Source: Streptomyces spinoverrucosus
Lineage (GTDB): Bacteria > Actinomycetota > Actinomycetes > Streptomycetales > Streptomycetaceae
Direction of reading: 5' to 3'
NCBI RefSeq assembly: GCF_006539505.1
Contig: NZ_BJND01000017.1
Coordinates: forward strand, 1-64,000
DNA length: 64,000 nt
In this document: positions 44,514 through 53,002 of the stretch, in pieces
Numbering within the stretch: the first letter of the stretch is position 1
Layout of the letters: each line of letters opens with the position of its first letter
Notes under the pieces: model-generated
The model's database searches: none
What the model saw: only the letters and a program-made list of their open reading frames with translations
What the model was told of the DNA's origin: nothing
Position numbers and translations under genes: made by a program

Positions 44514-46661
44514 TCACTCACCGGTCACGAGGGCGGACACGCCGGGGTCGCTGCCCAGGCGCCATATGTTGTGGTCAAGTCCCCAGCCCGGCTGGAAGTC
44601 GTACTCCTTGATCTGGTTGAACGACCAGTTCTGCGGCAGCGGGAAGCCGAGGTTCCCCGAGAATCCCCAGGACATGCCCGAGACGAACGACCAGGTCGCC
44701 CCGCCCTCCCTGGAGATACGGATGCACACGTTCCGGGAGCCGTAGACGCCGAAGGTGTACCGGCTTCCGAAGTCGGCGAGGCCGTCCCGGACGCCCTTGA
44801 AGTACGGCAGCACGTGGCTGTCGATCTCCTCGTCCGTGGCGTCGTAGTCGATCGCGAAGTAGATGCAGGTGCGGGGGCCGATGCGATGCTCGACGGCCTT
44901 CTGGTGGGCCTTCCCTCCCTGGTCCCGTCCCTTGTCGTAGGTGAAGTTTTCAAGCTGCGTGCCGTTGTACTGGAAGATCGGGAAGAACCGCAGGCCGGCG
45001 TTGAGGATCGTCTGCGGCTCACCCGGCTTGAGCGCCTTGCCCAGGTAGTACGGGTCGCCCGGGCTGAGATGCTCGTCGAGGAACCGGCCGACGATCTCGT
45101 AGCCGTTCGCCTTGAGCAGCCGGCCGCGCTCCGCGGTGATCTCGGTGATGCCGTCGCAGCCGGCCGCGTCCCGCGAGGTGTCGCCGGACGACACGAGGAG
45201 CTGGGCCCACGTCGTGTAGTCATTGTGGCCCGTGACGGGGATCTGAGAGAAACGCTGGAAGTTCTGTACCCACCCCAGATGGGTGCCGGTCTGAGTGTCG
45301 ATACCGATATCCGCCGCCAGATACTTTGTCGCACCTTGCGGTGTATAGGTGGGTGAGTTGAAGTAGCACGCGGCGCGGAAGAGATAGCGCAGGTCGCCGG
45401 TGAGAGTGGTGGAGCCCTTGCCCTTCAGAGCGGCTTGGGTGCCGGGCCCGAAGTACCCGTTGATGGAGCTGAGGGCGATGCCGGTCTCGTACTGGATGGC
45501 CATCATCAGACCCTGCTGGACATCGCGCGAGTAGACGCCGTCACAGGGCACGAGGCCCATCGCGGGAATGCCGACGCTTGCGACATAACGGGAGTTGAGC
45601 CGCTGCTGGATGCTGCGGATGACATCGTCCCCGCCCTGCACCTTGCGGAACTGGTCCATGCGCATCAGGGCTCTGACGACGTGCGGCCACAAGGCCCGGC
45701 GCTGTCCCAGATCGGCGTACGGCAGGCCCACGTCACCGTAGAGCTGGGCGAGGGCGTCCTCAGAGTCTCCTGTCCAGTCACCGAGGTCGGTCGACGCCCA
45801 GTAGCCCTTTGCCCACAGCGCGCCGTTGTAGATCCTGATCAGGTTCGCATTGCCGTCCTCGCCCGGGAGCAGCCCGCGGTTCTTGACGGCGTTGAAGGTC
45901 CCGGGACCGAAGTTCTGAACGGTGGGCGATATGCCGAGTTCATGCTGGAGTCCCTGCGTGAGCGACAGCACCGTGGGCCATCCGGTGTACCCGGTCTCCG
46001 AGCAGACGATGTATCCCGACGCCGTGTCATAGGTCTCATTGACCCATTTCTGCGTCCGGTACACATAGATATCGGCTGGGCCCCGCCACGGTACCGAAGG
46101 GTCGATCGTCGATCCCGGCCGCGCGTACATGTGAAGGTTTCCGGGGCAGTCCGTGTCCCACCCGAAGGAATGCGGAAGGATTTTTCCGCCGGCCGGCCGG
46201 GTGCTCAGGCTTCGCAGATGCTGGATGAGGTCCCTGATCGAGCGCAGCATGGCCTCGCTGGCCAGATTGCCGGAGCGGATCAATCCCAGGATCGAGTAGA
46301 ACCCTTCGTTGCGGCCCACTTTCTCGTTGTCGTACTCGATTTGTCCGCCGCCGTTGGCCTCACCGCGCTCGTACCCCCGCCCCATGTAGATGTGGCCGTG
46401 CTGGCAGACGAGGAAATTGTAGGCGATGTCGTCGAATTCGCCCGTGGCGTGGTCCCAGTAGACGTCGGCGATTGCATTGCGGCAATCCTCTTCCGTCACC
46501 AGGTCGCTGGTGTCCCCTGAACCGAGGTAGTGAATGAACACCCCCATTTTGCCCGACCAGGGATCAGTGTTGTTCGGGATGGGGTCTGCCGAGGCATGTG
46601 CTCTCAGGATGAGGGGTACGTACTGCCCCCAGGTGATGCGGTTGTTGATGGTGACGGACAT
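44514..46661 (-). CDS. peptidoglycan-active protein: amidase-like domain, binding repeats and DUF1906 domain
   Basis: A 715-residue protein. Residues ~30-200 resemble a PGRP/amidase_2 domain (GVFIHYLGSGDTSDL, AYNFLVCQHGHIYMGRGYE, and LPHSFGWDTDCPGNLHMYA with His and Cys zinc-ligand positions). The middle has two regions with the FGPGTFNAVK / FGPGTQAALKG pattern of peptidoglycan-binding repeats. The last ~220 residues form a DUF1906 (Rv2525c-like glycosidase) domain (ANGYEIVGRFLDEHLSPGD, YFAIDYDATDEEIDSHVLPY). No signal peptide is seen although all domains suggest work on the cell wall. GAGGAACG precedes the ATG. It is followed by the Tat-exported M15-like gene. Confidence 0.85.
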   Translation of the reverse strand: MSVTINNRITWGQYVPLILRAHASADPIPNNTDPWSGKMGVFIHYLGSGDTSDLVTEEDCRNAIADVYWDHATGEFDDIAYNFLVCQHGHIYMGRGYERGEANGGGQIEYDNEKVGRNEGFYSILGLIRSGNLASEAMLRSIRDLIQHLRSLSTRPAGGKILPHSFGWDTDCPGNLHMYARPGSTIDPSVPWRGPADIYVYRTQKWVNETYDTASGYIVCSETGYTGWPTVLSLTQGLQHELGISPTVQNFGPGTFNAVKNRGLLPGEDGNANLIRIYNGALWAKGYWASTDLGDWTGDSEDALAQLYGDVGLPYADLGQRRALWPHVVRALMRMDQFRKVQGGDDVIRSIQQRLNSRYVASVGIPAMGLVPCDGVYSRDVQQGLMMAIQYETGIALSSINGYFGPGTQAALKGKGSTTLTGDLRYLFRAACYFNSPTYTPQGATKYLAADIGIDTQTGTHLGWVQNFQRFSQIPVTGHNDYTTWAQLLVSSGDTSRDAAGCDGITEITAERGRLLKANGYEIVGRFLDEHLSPGDPYYLGKALKPGEPQTILNAGLRFFPIFQYNGTQLENFTYDKGRDQGGKAHQKAVEHRIGPRTCIYFAIDYDATDEEIDSHVLPYFKGVRDGLADFGSRYTFGVYGSRNVCIRISREGGATWSFVSGMSWGFSGNLGFPLPQNWSFNQIKEYDFQPGWGLDHNIWRLGSDPGVSALVTGE

Positions 46662-46720
46662 CGTTCCTCATCTCGCGGCGGTTGGTCTGTCCTGCGTTCG
46701 CCCGTGCGGAGCCGCAGCCG

Positions 46721-47152
46721 TCAGCCCCGGCAATTCGGCACGCCGTCAATCCAGTTGGTCTGGTTCTTGATGTAGTAGCTGGCCATCCAGCCGCGCGTGC
46801 CGTTCTCGGTCATGACCCACACCCAGTACGGGTTGCCGCCGACGGTCAGGCCGCCCTCCTGCTGGCAGTACACCCACACCACCTTGGGCGCGCTCACCGT
46901 CGCCACGATCCGGTCGCAGTAGAACGGCCCCGGGTACAGCTGGCAAAACTCGCCGCCGTCACGGACATTGACGCCCGTGGCCCAAACGCCGTAGTGGTCG
47001 ATGCCGTGCCCGTCCGCCTGTGCGGTGCCCGGCGCGGCAAGCAGGGCCGCGGCCGTCAGGACCGCGGTACCGGCGACGGTGGCAAGTCTCCTGAGGAGAG
47101 CGGTTGTCCGGCCGCGGGCGGACGTGGGCAGGACGGAGCCCGGCTTCAACAT
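46721..47152 (-). CDS. small secreted SH3-like protein
   Basis: A 143-residue protein with a signal sequence (residues ~1-45, RRLATVAGTAVLTAAALLAA ending GTAQA). It is followed by a bacterial SH3-like domain: GVWATGVNVRDGGEFCQLYP, VWVYCQQEGGLTVGGNPYWV and GTRGWMASYYI. Such domains bind cell-wall peptides. The ATG at 47152 follows AAGGGAA. It lies upstream of, and in line with, the peptidoglycan-active gene. Confidence 0.82.
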   Translation of the reverse strand: MLKPGSVLPTSARGRTTALLRRLATVAGTAVLTAAALLAAPGTAQADGHGIDHYGVWATGVNVRDGGEFCQLYPGPFYCDRIVATVSAPKVVWVYCQQEGGLTVGGNPYWVWVMTENGTRGWMASYYIKNQTNWIDGVPNCRG

Positions 47153-47528
47153 GGTGATTCCCTTCAGTGACGAGCAATGCGGGAGGCCCGCCTGCTGGAC
47201 GCCGCACACGCTTCGGCGCCGCTGCGGGGCCTTGGAACGCACATGCGGCGGCTCGCCCCTGACGGATGTCAGGGTTGAGCGGGCGACTCCCGGGGCCACG
47301 ATGGTGAGCCCCGGGGGTACCCCCGGTGCGCGCGTCGAAGAGGACGCGGCACACACGTGCACCTCATGTGGTCGCCCTCAGGGTGTCCCGAGTCCCGGCC
47401 GCCCGGCAACCACTTTCGGTCTCGTCCGAAATAGATGGCGCGGCAGGACCTCGTTGCGTCTGTCACCGCCGTGAGCCGCACGAGCGAGTGTGGGCGATGA
47501 CAGCCGGTCACAACAGGGGGTTCCGCCT
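47153..47528. other. intergenic region, divergent promoters expected
   Basis: No supportable gene in about 375 bases. The only structure is a perfect 16-bp palindrome, CCGGGGGTACCCCCGG, at 47311-47326. AGGGGG precedes the GTG at 47529. Confidence 0.5.
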
Positions 47529-48515
47529 GTGCTGCACATCCACTTCTCCGCGGAGGATCTGAGTCGTGTCCGGCTCGCCGCGGAGCCCGATCCTGCCTGG
47601 GAGCTGCTGCTGAGCCTTCACGCCCTCAGCGGCTCACCGGACCACATCGTCTTCGGTCGCTGGCGGGCCGAGGCGCTGGCGGCGCTCGATCTCTCGACCC
47701 GCCCGCTGCTCCAACTCGCCCCGCCGCATGGATATTCGCCCGACTTCCTCACCCCATCCACAGCGGCCGGAGCAACGGACGTGGAGTCCGTCGTGGAGGC
47801 CGTGATGAGCACCGGTCGCACCCGACTGCGCCGCGAACTCAAGTTGCTGGCTGCCCAGGGCGCCACGTCGCCGTGGATGCGCGGGCTGGCCGAGGGCGAC
47901 GCGGAGACCATGCGCCAGCTCGGCGCCGCGCTGAACCGCTACCACCAGCGGGTTCTGTCCCGGACCTGGCACCGCATCCGTGCGGTGATCGATGCCGAAC
48001 AGGCCTTACGCGTACGCGACCTCATCGGCGGCGGCGCCGAGCGGCTGCTGAGCAACATCCATCCCATGGTCCGCTGGGAGCCCCCGGTACTGAAGGTGGA
48101 GTACCCGGTACGCCAGGACGTGCATCTGAACGGGCGCGGCCTGCTGCTGATCCCTTCGTATTTCTGCTGGCGTATGCCGATCAGACTGCGGGACGGGGGG
48201 CTGCACCCCGTGCTGGTCTACCCCGCGAACCGCGGCCTCTAGAGCCTCGCCGAGGATCCCGCCGAGCCGAAGCGGGCTGCCGTGGCCCGCCTGCTGGGCC
48301 GTACGCGCGCCGCCGTCCTGGAGGAGATCGCGGCGTCCGACGGCACGACGGGCGGAGACATCGTACGGCGGCTGGGCATGTCCGCCGCGTCGGCGAGCGA
48401 GCACACCACCGTCCTGCGCAAGGCCGGGCTAGTCGTGAGCCGGCGCGAGGCCAACATGGTGTGGCACACGCTAACCCCGATCGGCCGGGCCCTCGTTGTG
48501 GGGCACGGCCACTAA
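47529..48515 (+). pseudogene. ArsR-like winged-helix regulator interrupted by an in-frame amber codon
   Basis: The frame opens at GTG 47529 (VLHIHFSAEDLSRVRLAAEP) and runs as one frame to TAA 48513-48515 except for TAG at 48240-48242. The N-terminal ~235 residues are of the DUF5937-like type found in Streptomyces ArsR-like proteins (PAWELLLSLHALSG, LLIPSYFCWRMPIRLRDG). After the TAG the frame continues SLAEDPAEPKRAAVARLLGR and a complete winged HTH (GDIVRRLGMSAASASEHTTV, VWHTLTPIGRALV). One base change from GAG to TAG explains it. The truncated product would lack DNA binding unless the stop is read through. Confidence 0.85.
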
Positions 48516-48686
48516 CCTCGATCGTTCATGAGTCGTCGGCAGCTTGCTGACGGGGACTCTGTGTTTGTGTGGTGTGGTCTTTTCGGGGTCGGCGCAGGCT
48601 GAGAGCCCGGCTTTCGCGTCGGGTGGGCGCCGGCTTCCACTTCACCGGTGCTGTAGTGCAGGTTGTCGGGACGGTGAAGTGTCTGG

Positions 48687-49733
48687 TCAGCCGGGGTTTG
48701 GCAGGGCGTGGAGCCTGACGATCGAGTGGCTGATGACGGCGGTCCACGGCCATCGTGAGGGCAGGCGGAGCCAGCGGCGGCGGCCGGTGGTGACCAGCTG
48801 GGCGGCGGCGGAGAACAGCCGCAGGCGGAGCTTCTGGGGTTCCCAGCGTCGGGCCTCGCCGGTCAGAGCGAGCATCGGCATCCAGGCGAGGAGGTCGAGC
48901 GCGAGCGAGACGATCTCCAGCCAGATCCGGTTCTGTGCCATGTCATGCAGGGGCAGGTTGCGCAGGCCGGTGGCGCGGGCGCCGCGGATGCGGTCTTCGC
49001 AGCGGGCCCGTCTGCGGTGACGCAGTTCCAGGCTGGCGAGCTGGCCGCCCTTGGTGTTGGTCGCGAAGCAGGTGAGCCGGTTGCCGTTGATGTCGGTGAA
49101 GCGCAACTGGGCGCCGGGGTACGGGCGTTCCCTGCGCACGATCAGCCGCATGCCCTTGGGCCAGGTACTCAGGTCGGGCATGTCGGTGATCTCCGCGACC
49201 CAGGCGCCGGGCCGCTCGGTGCCGCCAGCGTCATAGGCCGGCGTCCACGCCTTCTTGGGGATCTTCAGCACGGCCTGGTGGATGGCGTCGGTGATGGTCA
49301 TTCCGACGGAATACGACAGCCATCGCCCGCGCCGGGAGAGCCAGTCGAGGAAGGCATGTGTGCCGCCGGCGGAGTCGGTGCGGATCAGTGTCTGCCGTCC
49401 CCGCCGCAGGTGTTTGGGCAGTTGAGCCAGGGCAAGTTGGGTAGTTTCGATGTGGTCGGCAGCGGTGTTGGAGCCCGCGTTGCCGGGCCGCAGGAGGGCG
49501 GCCACTGGTTCCCCGGACCCGTTCTGGCTGTGGTCGACGAACGCGACGAGCAGATGATGGCCGAAGGTCTTCTTCCAGGTCGGAGTGGCGTCCTGCTTCT
49601 CGGAGTGCGCGAGCACCAGCACCCCGTCGATGTCCACGATCACCTGGCCGTCGGCGGCCGGACTGCTTGCCCCGGCCAGCTCCCAGACCCGCTCGCGCAC
49701 TTGGGAACGTGCGCCCTGGATTGCCGCAAGAGC
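48687..49733 (-). pseudogene. IS1380 transposase, C-terminal part (minus strand)
   Basis: Encodes ALAAIQGARSQVRERVWELA then QVIVDIDGVLVLAHSEKQDA, THAFLDWLSRRGRWLSYSVG and NLPLHDMAQNRIWLEIVSLA. This is the DDE-type catalytic region and C-terminus of an IS1380 transposase, about 340 residues. The open frame has a GTG at 49700, but the natural N-terminal ~107 residues are not upstream on this strand. They lie in the inverted block next to it, so no full transposase can be made. Confidence 0.88.
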
Positions 49734-49737
49734 TAGT

Positions 49738-50058
49738 AGCGGGTCCTACCCGCGTGTCCGTGTCGAGAGTGGCGGGCGCGGGGTGGTCGCCCAGGCTGGG
49801 GCAGTGCTGCTGGTTGAGACGGTCCGCAAGTCCGGCCTGGACAGCGCGATATCGGCGGCACTGGCGCCGTGGCGCAAGCGGCGTGCCGTGCACGATCCGG
49901 GCAAGATCCTTCTGGATGTGGCCCTGGCCGTCGCACTCGGCGGCGACTGTCTGGCCGACGTCGCCATGCTGCGGGCCGAGCCGACTGTGTTCGGCCCGGT
50001 GGCCTCCGATCCGACGGTCTCCCGTCTCGTCGACGCGCTCGCCGCCTCCGGTCCGAAG
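49738..50058 (+). pseudogene. IS1380 transposase N-terminal block, inverted in place (plus strand)
   Basis: The plus strand reads GSYPRVRVESGGRGVVAQAG through KILLDVALAVALGGDCLADV to SDPTVSRLVDALAASGPK. This is the N-terminus that should precede the minus-strand part. The leader on the far side (CCCAGGTGAAGA on the minus strand) ends exactly where this block begins. The inner junction carries extra TAGT within CTAG (49733-49736). About 321 bp has been flipped relative to the rest of the element. Confidence 0.87.
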
Positions 50059-50239
50059 TCTTCACCTGGGAAGTGCCTCTTCCGCTACCACGTACAGGAC
50101 CCTCAGCAAGTCCTATCGTTGCAGCTCGGAGGCACTTTCTGTTTTCTCGATCACCTGCCGGACGGCACCCCTCGTGAAAGCCCGAGGTTATTTTCTCGCG
50201 CTACGGCCAGCTGGTTGCCGACCCGGGATCGAGAAGGCC

Positions 50240-51049
50240 CTACAGCCCCTTGCCGAGGATGTGCCCGAACATCGCAGCCTGTTTCGCCATCCCCCGCTTC
50301 CACGGTGTTCCGTCTCCCGCGGCGATCTCCCGCCACAGTGCCGCTGTGGCCGCGCCGAACGCTGCGAGTACTTCCGGCTCGGCGTCCCGCCACGACGGGA
50401 AACGGCCTGCGAAGGCGACCGCTGACTCCCCCGGGTGGCCGGCATCCATGAGACGCAACGCCAAGGCGCCCGGGTCGATCCAGGCCGCGCCCCGTGTCGG
50501 CCACGCCCAGTCGACGAGCCGGGCCCGCTCGTCGACGATCAGGACGTTGTCCGAGGCGAAGTCTGTGTGCAGCAGCGAGTTGCCGCTGAAGTGCTGCAAC
50601 GCGCCCGGCGGGGCGTAGCCCGCCCACCGGTCCACAGCGTCCTTGAGCTCGATGTCGGCCGGGGCCGTGATTCCTTGCAACTCGGTGAGCGCGGCTTCCA
50701 CGAGTGGCAGGTCCGGCGAGCCGGGCGTGTAGTCGGCATGGCGGCCGTCAACCACCTCGTAGCCGAGAAGACTCCAGCCGTCGAGCTCCAAGTGCCAGTA
50801 AAGGCGCGGGCAGGACGCCGGCAGGTACGGGGCGACGGCCGCCTCACGGCGCTGGGCAGCGACCTGGGGATGGTCGGCCGGAATGCCCTTCACGAAGACG
50901 CTGCCGCTCTCCGTCTCCAGGACGGAGGCGATGCCGGAGTTCATGCCGCCCTGTGCGGTCAGCGACCGGTGCACGGCACCGAGCTTGTCGGCGACGGCTC
51001 GGCGGACGTCGGCGGGGAGCCTCTCGAAGGGGATGCGGGACATGGACAC
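50240..51049 (-). CDS. aminoglycoside-phosphotransferase-fold (APH-like) kinase
   Basis: A 269-residue APH/choline-kinase fold protein. The N-lobe includes SVFVKGIPADHP (Lys). The catalytic loop is SLLHTDFASDNVLI (HxDxxxxN) and the metal motif is RLVDWAWPTRG. GTG 51049 is chosen because GGAGG stands eight bases upstream; ATG 51043 is an alternative. The substrate is unknown. APH-fold kinases act on small molecules, and in some RiPP pathways on peptide Ser/Thr. It lies 115 bases after the peptide gene in the same direction. Confidence 0.85.
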   Translation of the reverse strand: MSMSRIPFERLPADVRRAVADKLGAVHRSLTAQGGMNSGIASVLETESGSVFVKGIPADHPQVAAQRREAAVAPYLPASCPRLYWHLELDGWSLLGYEVVDGRHADYTPGSPDLPLVEAALTELQGITAPADIELKDAVDRWAGYAPPGALQHFSGNSLLHTDFASDNVLIVDERARLVDWAWPTRGAAWIDPGALALRLMDAGHPGESAVAFAGRFPSWRDAEPEVLAAFGAATAALWREIAAGDGTPWKRGMAKQAAMFGHILGKGL

Positions 51050-51164
51050 GCGCGGTTCCTCCGGGGTGCTCGGGTACGGGGAGTGCCGCCCCGGCCAGGG
51101 TACGGCCGGGGCGGCACTGAGGGGGTGGAACGAGCGGGCGGCACGGGCTCCACCCGTGGTGGAT

Positions 51165-51377
51165 CTAGTACGGCTGGTCGTCACCGGCCGAGCAGCTGCA
51201 CTCGGCGCCCTCGGCAGCCTCGTCCAGGTCGGCGATGATCTGGAACTCGCTGTCCTTGATCGACGCGGCGGTCAGCGGCACCGGCAGGGCGCTGATCGGG
51301 TTGTCCGCCGGACGTCGGCCGATGGTGAGCATGACCGGCTCGAGCGGCGGGGTAAGGATTGCGGTGGGCGGAGTCAT
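51165..51377 (-). CDS. candidate RiPP precursor peptide with Cys-Ser-Cys near its C-terminus
   Basis: A 70-residue peptide. The N-terminal 35 residues are Pro-rich (MTPPTAILTPPLEPVMLTIG), then a helical, acidic leader-like part (TAASIKDSEFQIIADLDEAA) and a tail GAECSCSAGDDQPY with the only two Cys. Its ATG overlaps the stop of the radical SAM gene (ATGA), and GGAGG stands eight bases upstream. Size, coupling and end-located Cys suggest a radical-SAM-modified peptide. No named RiPP class was recognised. Confidence 0.65.
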   Translation of the reverse strand: MTPPTAILTPPLEPVMLTIGRRPADNPISALPVPLTAASIKDSEFQIIADLDEAAEGAECSCSAGDDQPY

Positions 51378-52533
51378 GATCCGTAACCTCCATGTTGGCA
51401 GTAGAGCTCTCGTCGGTCCCCTGCCTCCTGGTAGAGCCTGGCCAGTGGTCGGCACGTGCGGCACGTGCCGACCTTCGTGCAGCCGGAGCATCCACCGGTG
51501 CGGAGTTGTAGGGACTCGGCGATCGCGCCGAGTCGGGGGAGGGCTTCGACGCCCTCGGTGATGAGGTTCACGCTCGGGTCGCGTCCGACCTTGCAGATCG
51601 ACGCGATGCCGTGCGGGTCTACGTGAAAGAACGTGTGGCCCGCGTTGCAGCCAGTGAAGACGCTGCGGGCCTTGAGCGGCTCTCCGCCTGCGTCGCCAGT
51701 GGGTTCGCCTCGCCGTCGATCGTCGGCGACATGTTCGTGAAGACCTGGTGCGGGAAGCCGTACGACTCAGCGAGGCGCACCATCGCGTCGACCTCGTGCG
51801 CGTTGTCATCCGAGACGATCACGTTCAGTCGGACCGGCAGCCTGTCCTTGCGGGCGGCGTCCAGGCCCTTCACGAACCGGCCGAATGCCCCGTGGTTCCG
51901 CGTGACCTTGTCGTACGTGGCGGCGGTCGCGCCGTAGACGCTCAGGGTCAGTCGGTACGGCCGGCGGCGTGCGAACAGATCCCGGATCGGCTGCTTCCGC
52001 AGCGAGGAGCCGTTCGACGAGACCTGAACCATCATCCCGAGGTGGTGGGCGTACTCGTAGGTCGCGCCGAACTCGCGGTCGATCAGCGCCTCGCCGCCGG
52101 TGATCTGCAACCACAGGACCCCGGCGTCCCGGAGCGTCCGGAGCAGCGTCTGCTTGCCCGCCCAGTCCAGGCCCTCGAACCGCTTCTCGCCGAGGTAGCA
52201 GAACTCGCAGTCGTAGTCACAGCCGAGGTTGATCTCCCAGGACGCCTTGCCGTACCCGTACCGGGACCGCTCGCGGACGAGGACGACGTCGCTGACTGGC
52301 GACGAGGGCAGTTCGGTCCCCCACGCCTCCCTCGCCGCGTCGGCCAGCCAGTCTGGGACAGATCGTCCTTCCGCCTCCGCATCCCGCAGTTCCTCGTAGC
52401 GGACCTCCGGGATGCGCACGCCGGCCGCCAGGCCGGGCTGGACAAGGAGGTACTGGGCGAGAAACGGGCTGGCCACGAGCCGCGGAGCTGTTTTGGTCCC
52501 CAGCCTCTCGGCGCTGGTGTTTGTCTCGGTCAT
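51374..52533 (-). pseudogene. radical SAM protein with C-terminal Cys-rich auxiliary region, frameshifted
   Basis: From ATG 52533 about 300 residues read as a radical SAM enzyme with the [4Fe-4S] motif CDYDCEFCYLG (C-x3-C-x2-C), ITGGEALIDREFG and a downstream SYGFPHQVFTNMSPTIDGEA. Near 51680-51690 one base is missing. The other frame continues EPLKARSVFTGCNAGHTFFH, VDPHGIASICKVGRDPSVNL and the cluster GGCSGCTKVGTCRTCRP, then YCQHGGYGS and stop. The intact ~385-residue form would be a SPASM-like enzyme with auxiliary clusters. The stop overlaps the peptide gene start. The shift may be real decay or a sequencing error. Confidence 0.82.
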
Positions 52534-52667
52534 GGAACCTCCACGGGTTGCATACGAGCGGTCGGTCGGGCCTGGTAGTGGGCGGCGATCAGGTTGGTCG
52601 CCTGCTCAGCCGGTGGATCCCCTCGCCAAGTGCGGGTCAGAGGTGTGATCCGTGCGTGTCGAGGCGG

Positions 52668-52778
52668 TCACGCCGATCGCGGAGCCGTACGAGGCGGAAC
52701 GAGCACGATTAGCAGTGGTCCGGCGTAGCGGGCAGCCTGCGTGACCTGGGCGGCGAGACGGCCGTTTACGGCTTCCAC
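52668..52778 (-). CDS. very small ORF between DUF7848 and radical SAM genes
   Basis: A 36-residue frame from GTG 52778 (MEAVNGRLAAQVTQAARYAG then PLLIVLVPPRTAPRSA) that overlaps the end of the DUF7848-type gene. The helix-plus-hydrophobic pattern looks protein-like, but no ribosome site is clear. It fills part of the 232-bp gap between its neighbours. Confidence 0.3.
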   Translation of the reverse strand: MEAVNGRLAAQVTQAARYAGPLLIVLVPPRTAPRSA

Positions 52779-53002
52779 CAGGCCCTCCACGGGCGGGTGA
52801 TGATCTCCCGGTACGTATGGTGCGAGGGATTGCGGCCACCGTGCGTAAACACCCAGCTCTGCGGGTCGGCGAAGTCGGTGCCGGGAGGCGAGATCTCGCC
52901 ACAGACCGCGCACTGCATCGCGTACGTGGCGGGCTCTGCGTCGGGTTCCCGGTCGGGCTGGAGGGTCCACTCCTGGTGGCGCATGATCGTGCGGCTGGTC
53001 AT
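52766..53002 (-). CDS. small DUF7848-type protein
   Basis: A 78-residue soluble protein with two CxxC-like elements (MQCAVCGE) and SHHTYREIITRPWRAW, the pattern of the short Streptomyces DUF7848 proteins. The start overlaps the stop of the gene at 52999 by 4 bases, so it is co-translated with it. Function unknown. Confidence 0.75.
   Translation of the reverse strand: MTSRTIMRHQEWTLQPDREPDAEPATYAMQCAVCGEISPPGTDFADPQSWVFTHGGRNPSHHTYREIITRPWRAWWKP

Larger units (their letters stand above)
48513..50190 (-). mobile_element. near-complete IS1380-family element with an internal inversion
   Basis: Ends read TAACCTCGATCGTTCATGAG (from 48513) and, inverted at 50171-50190, TAACCTCGGGCTTTCACGAG, an imperfect terminal repeat of about 20 bp. 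The length (~1.68 kb) fits IS1380. The left end starts at the stop codon of the HTH pseudogene. No matching target duplication could be found, so the flanks may have been rearranged. The leader at 50070-50190 matches that of the fragment at 43.6 kb. Confidence 0.85.

Noticed and set aside
43778..44611. A plus-strand frame of about 280 codons across the M15-like gene
   Set aside because: Low-complexity Gly/Asp-rich shadow. The minus strand carries a Tat signal and conserved motifs across the amber codon.
47311..47326. CCGGGGGTACCCCCGG palindrome as a specific operator
   Set aside because: GGGGTACCCC-type palindromes are common in Streptomyces non-coding and repeat DNA (one also occurs inside the MITE), so a specific role cannot be supported.
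44234..48242. Pyrrolysine or general TAG recoding
   Set aside because: TAG ends several normal genes in the window and no suppressor tRNA or pyl gene is seen.
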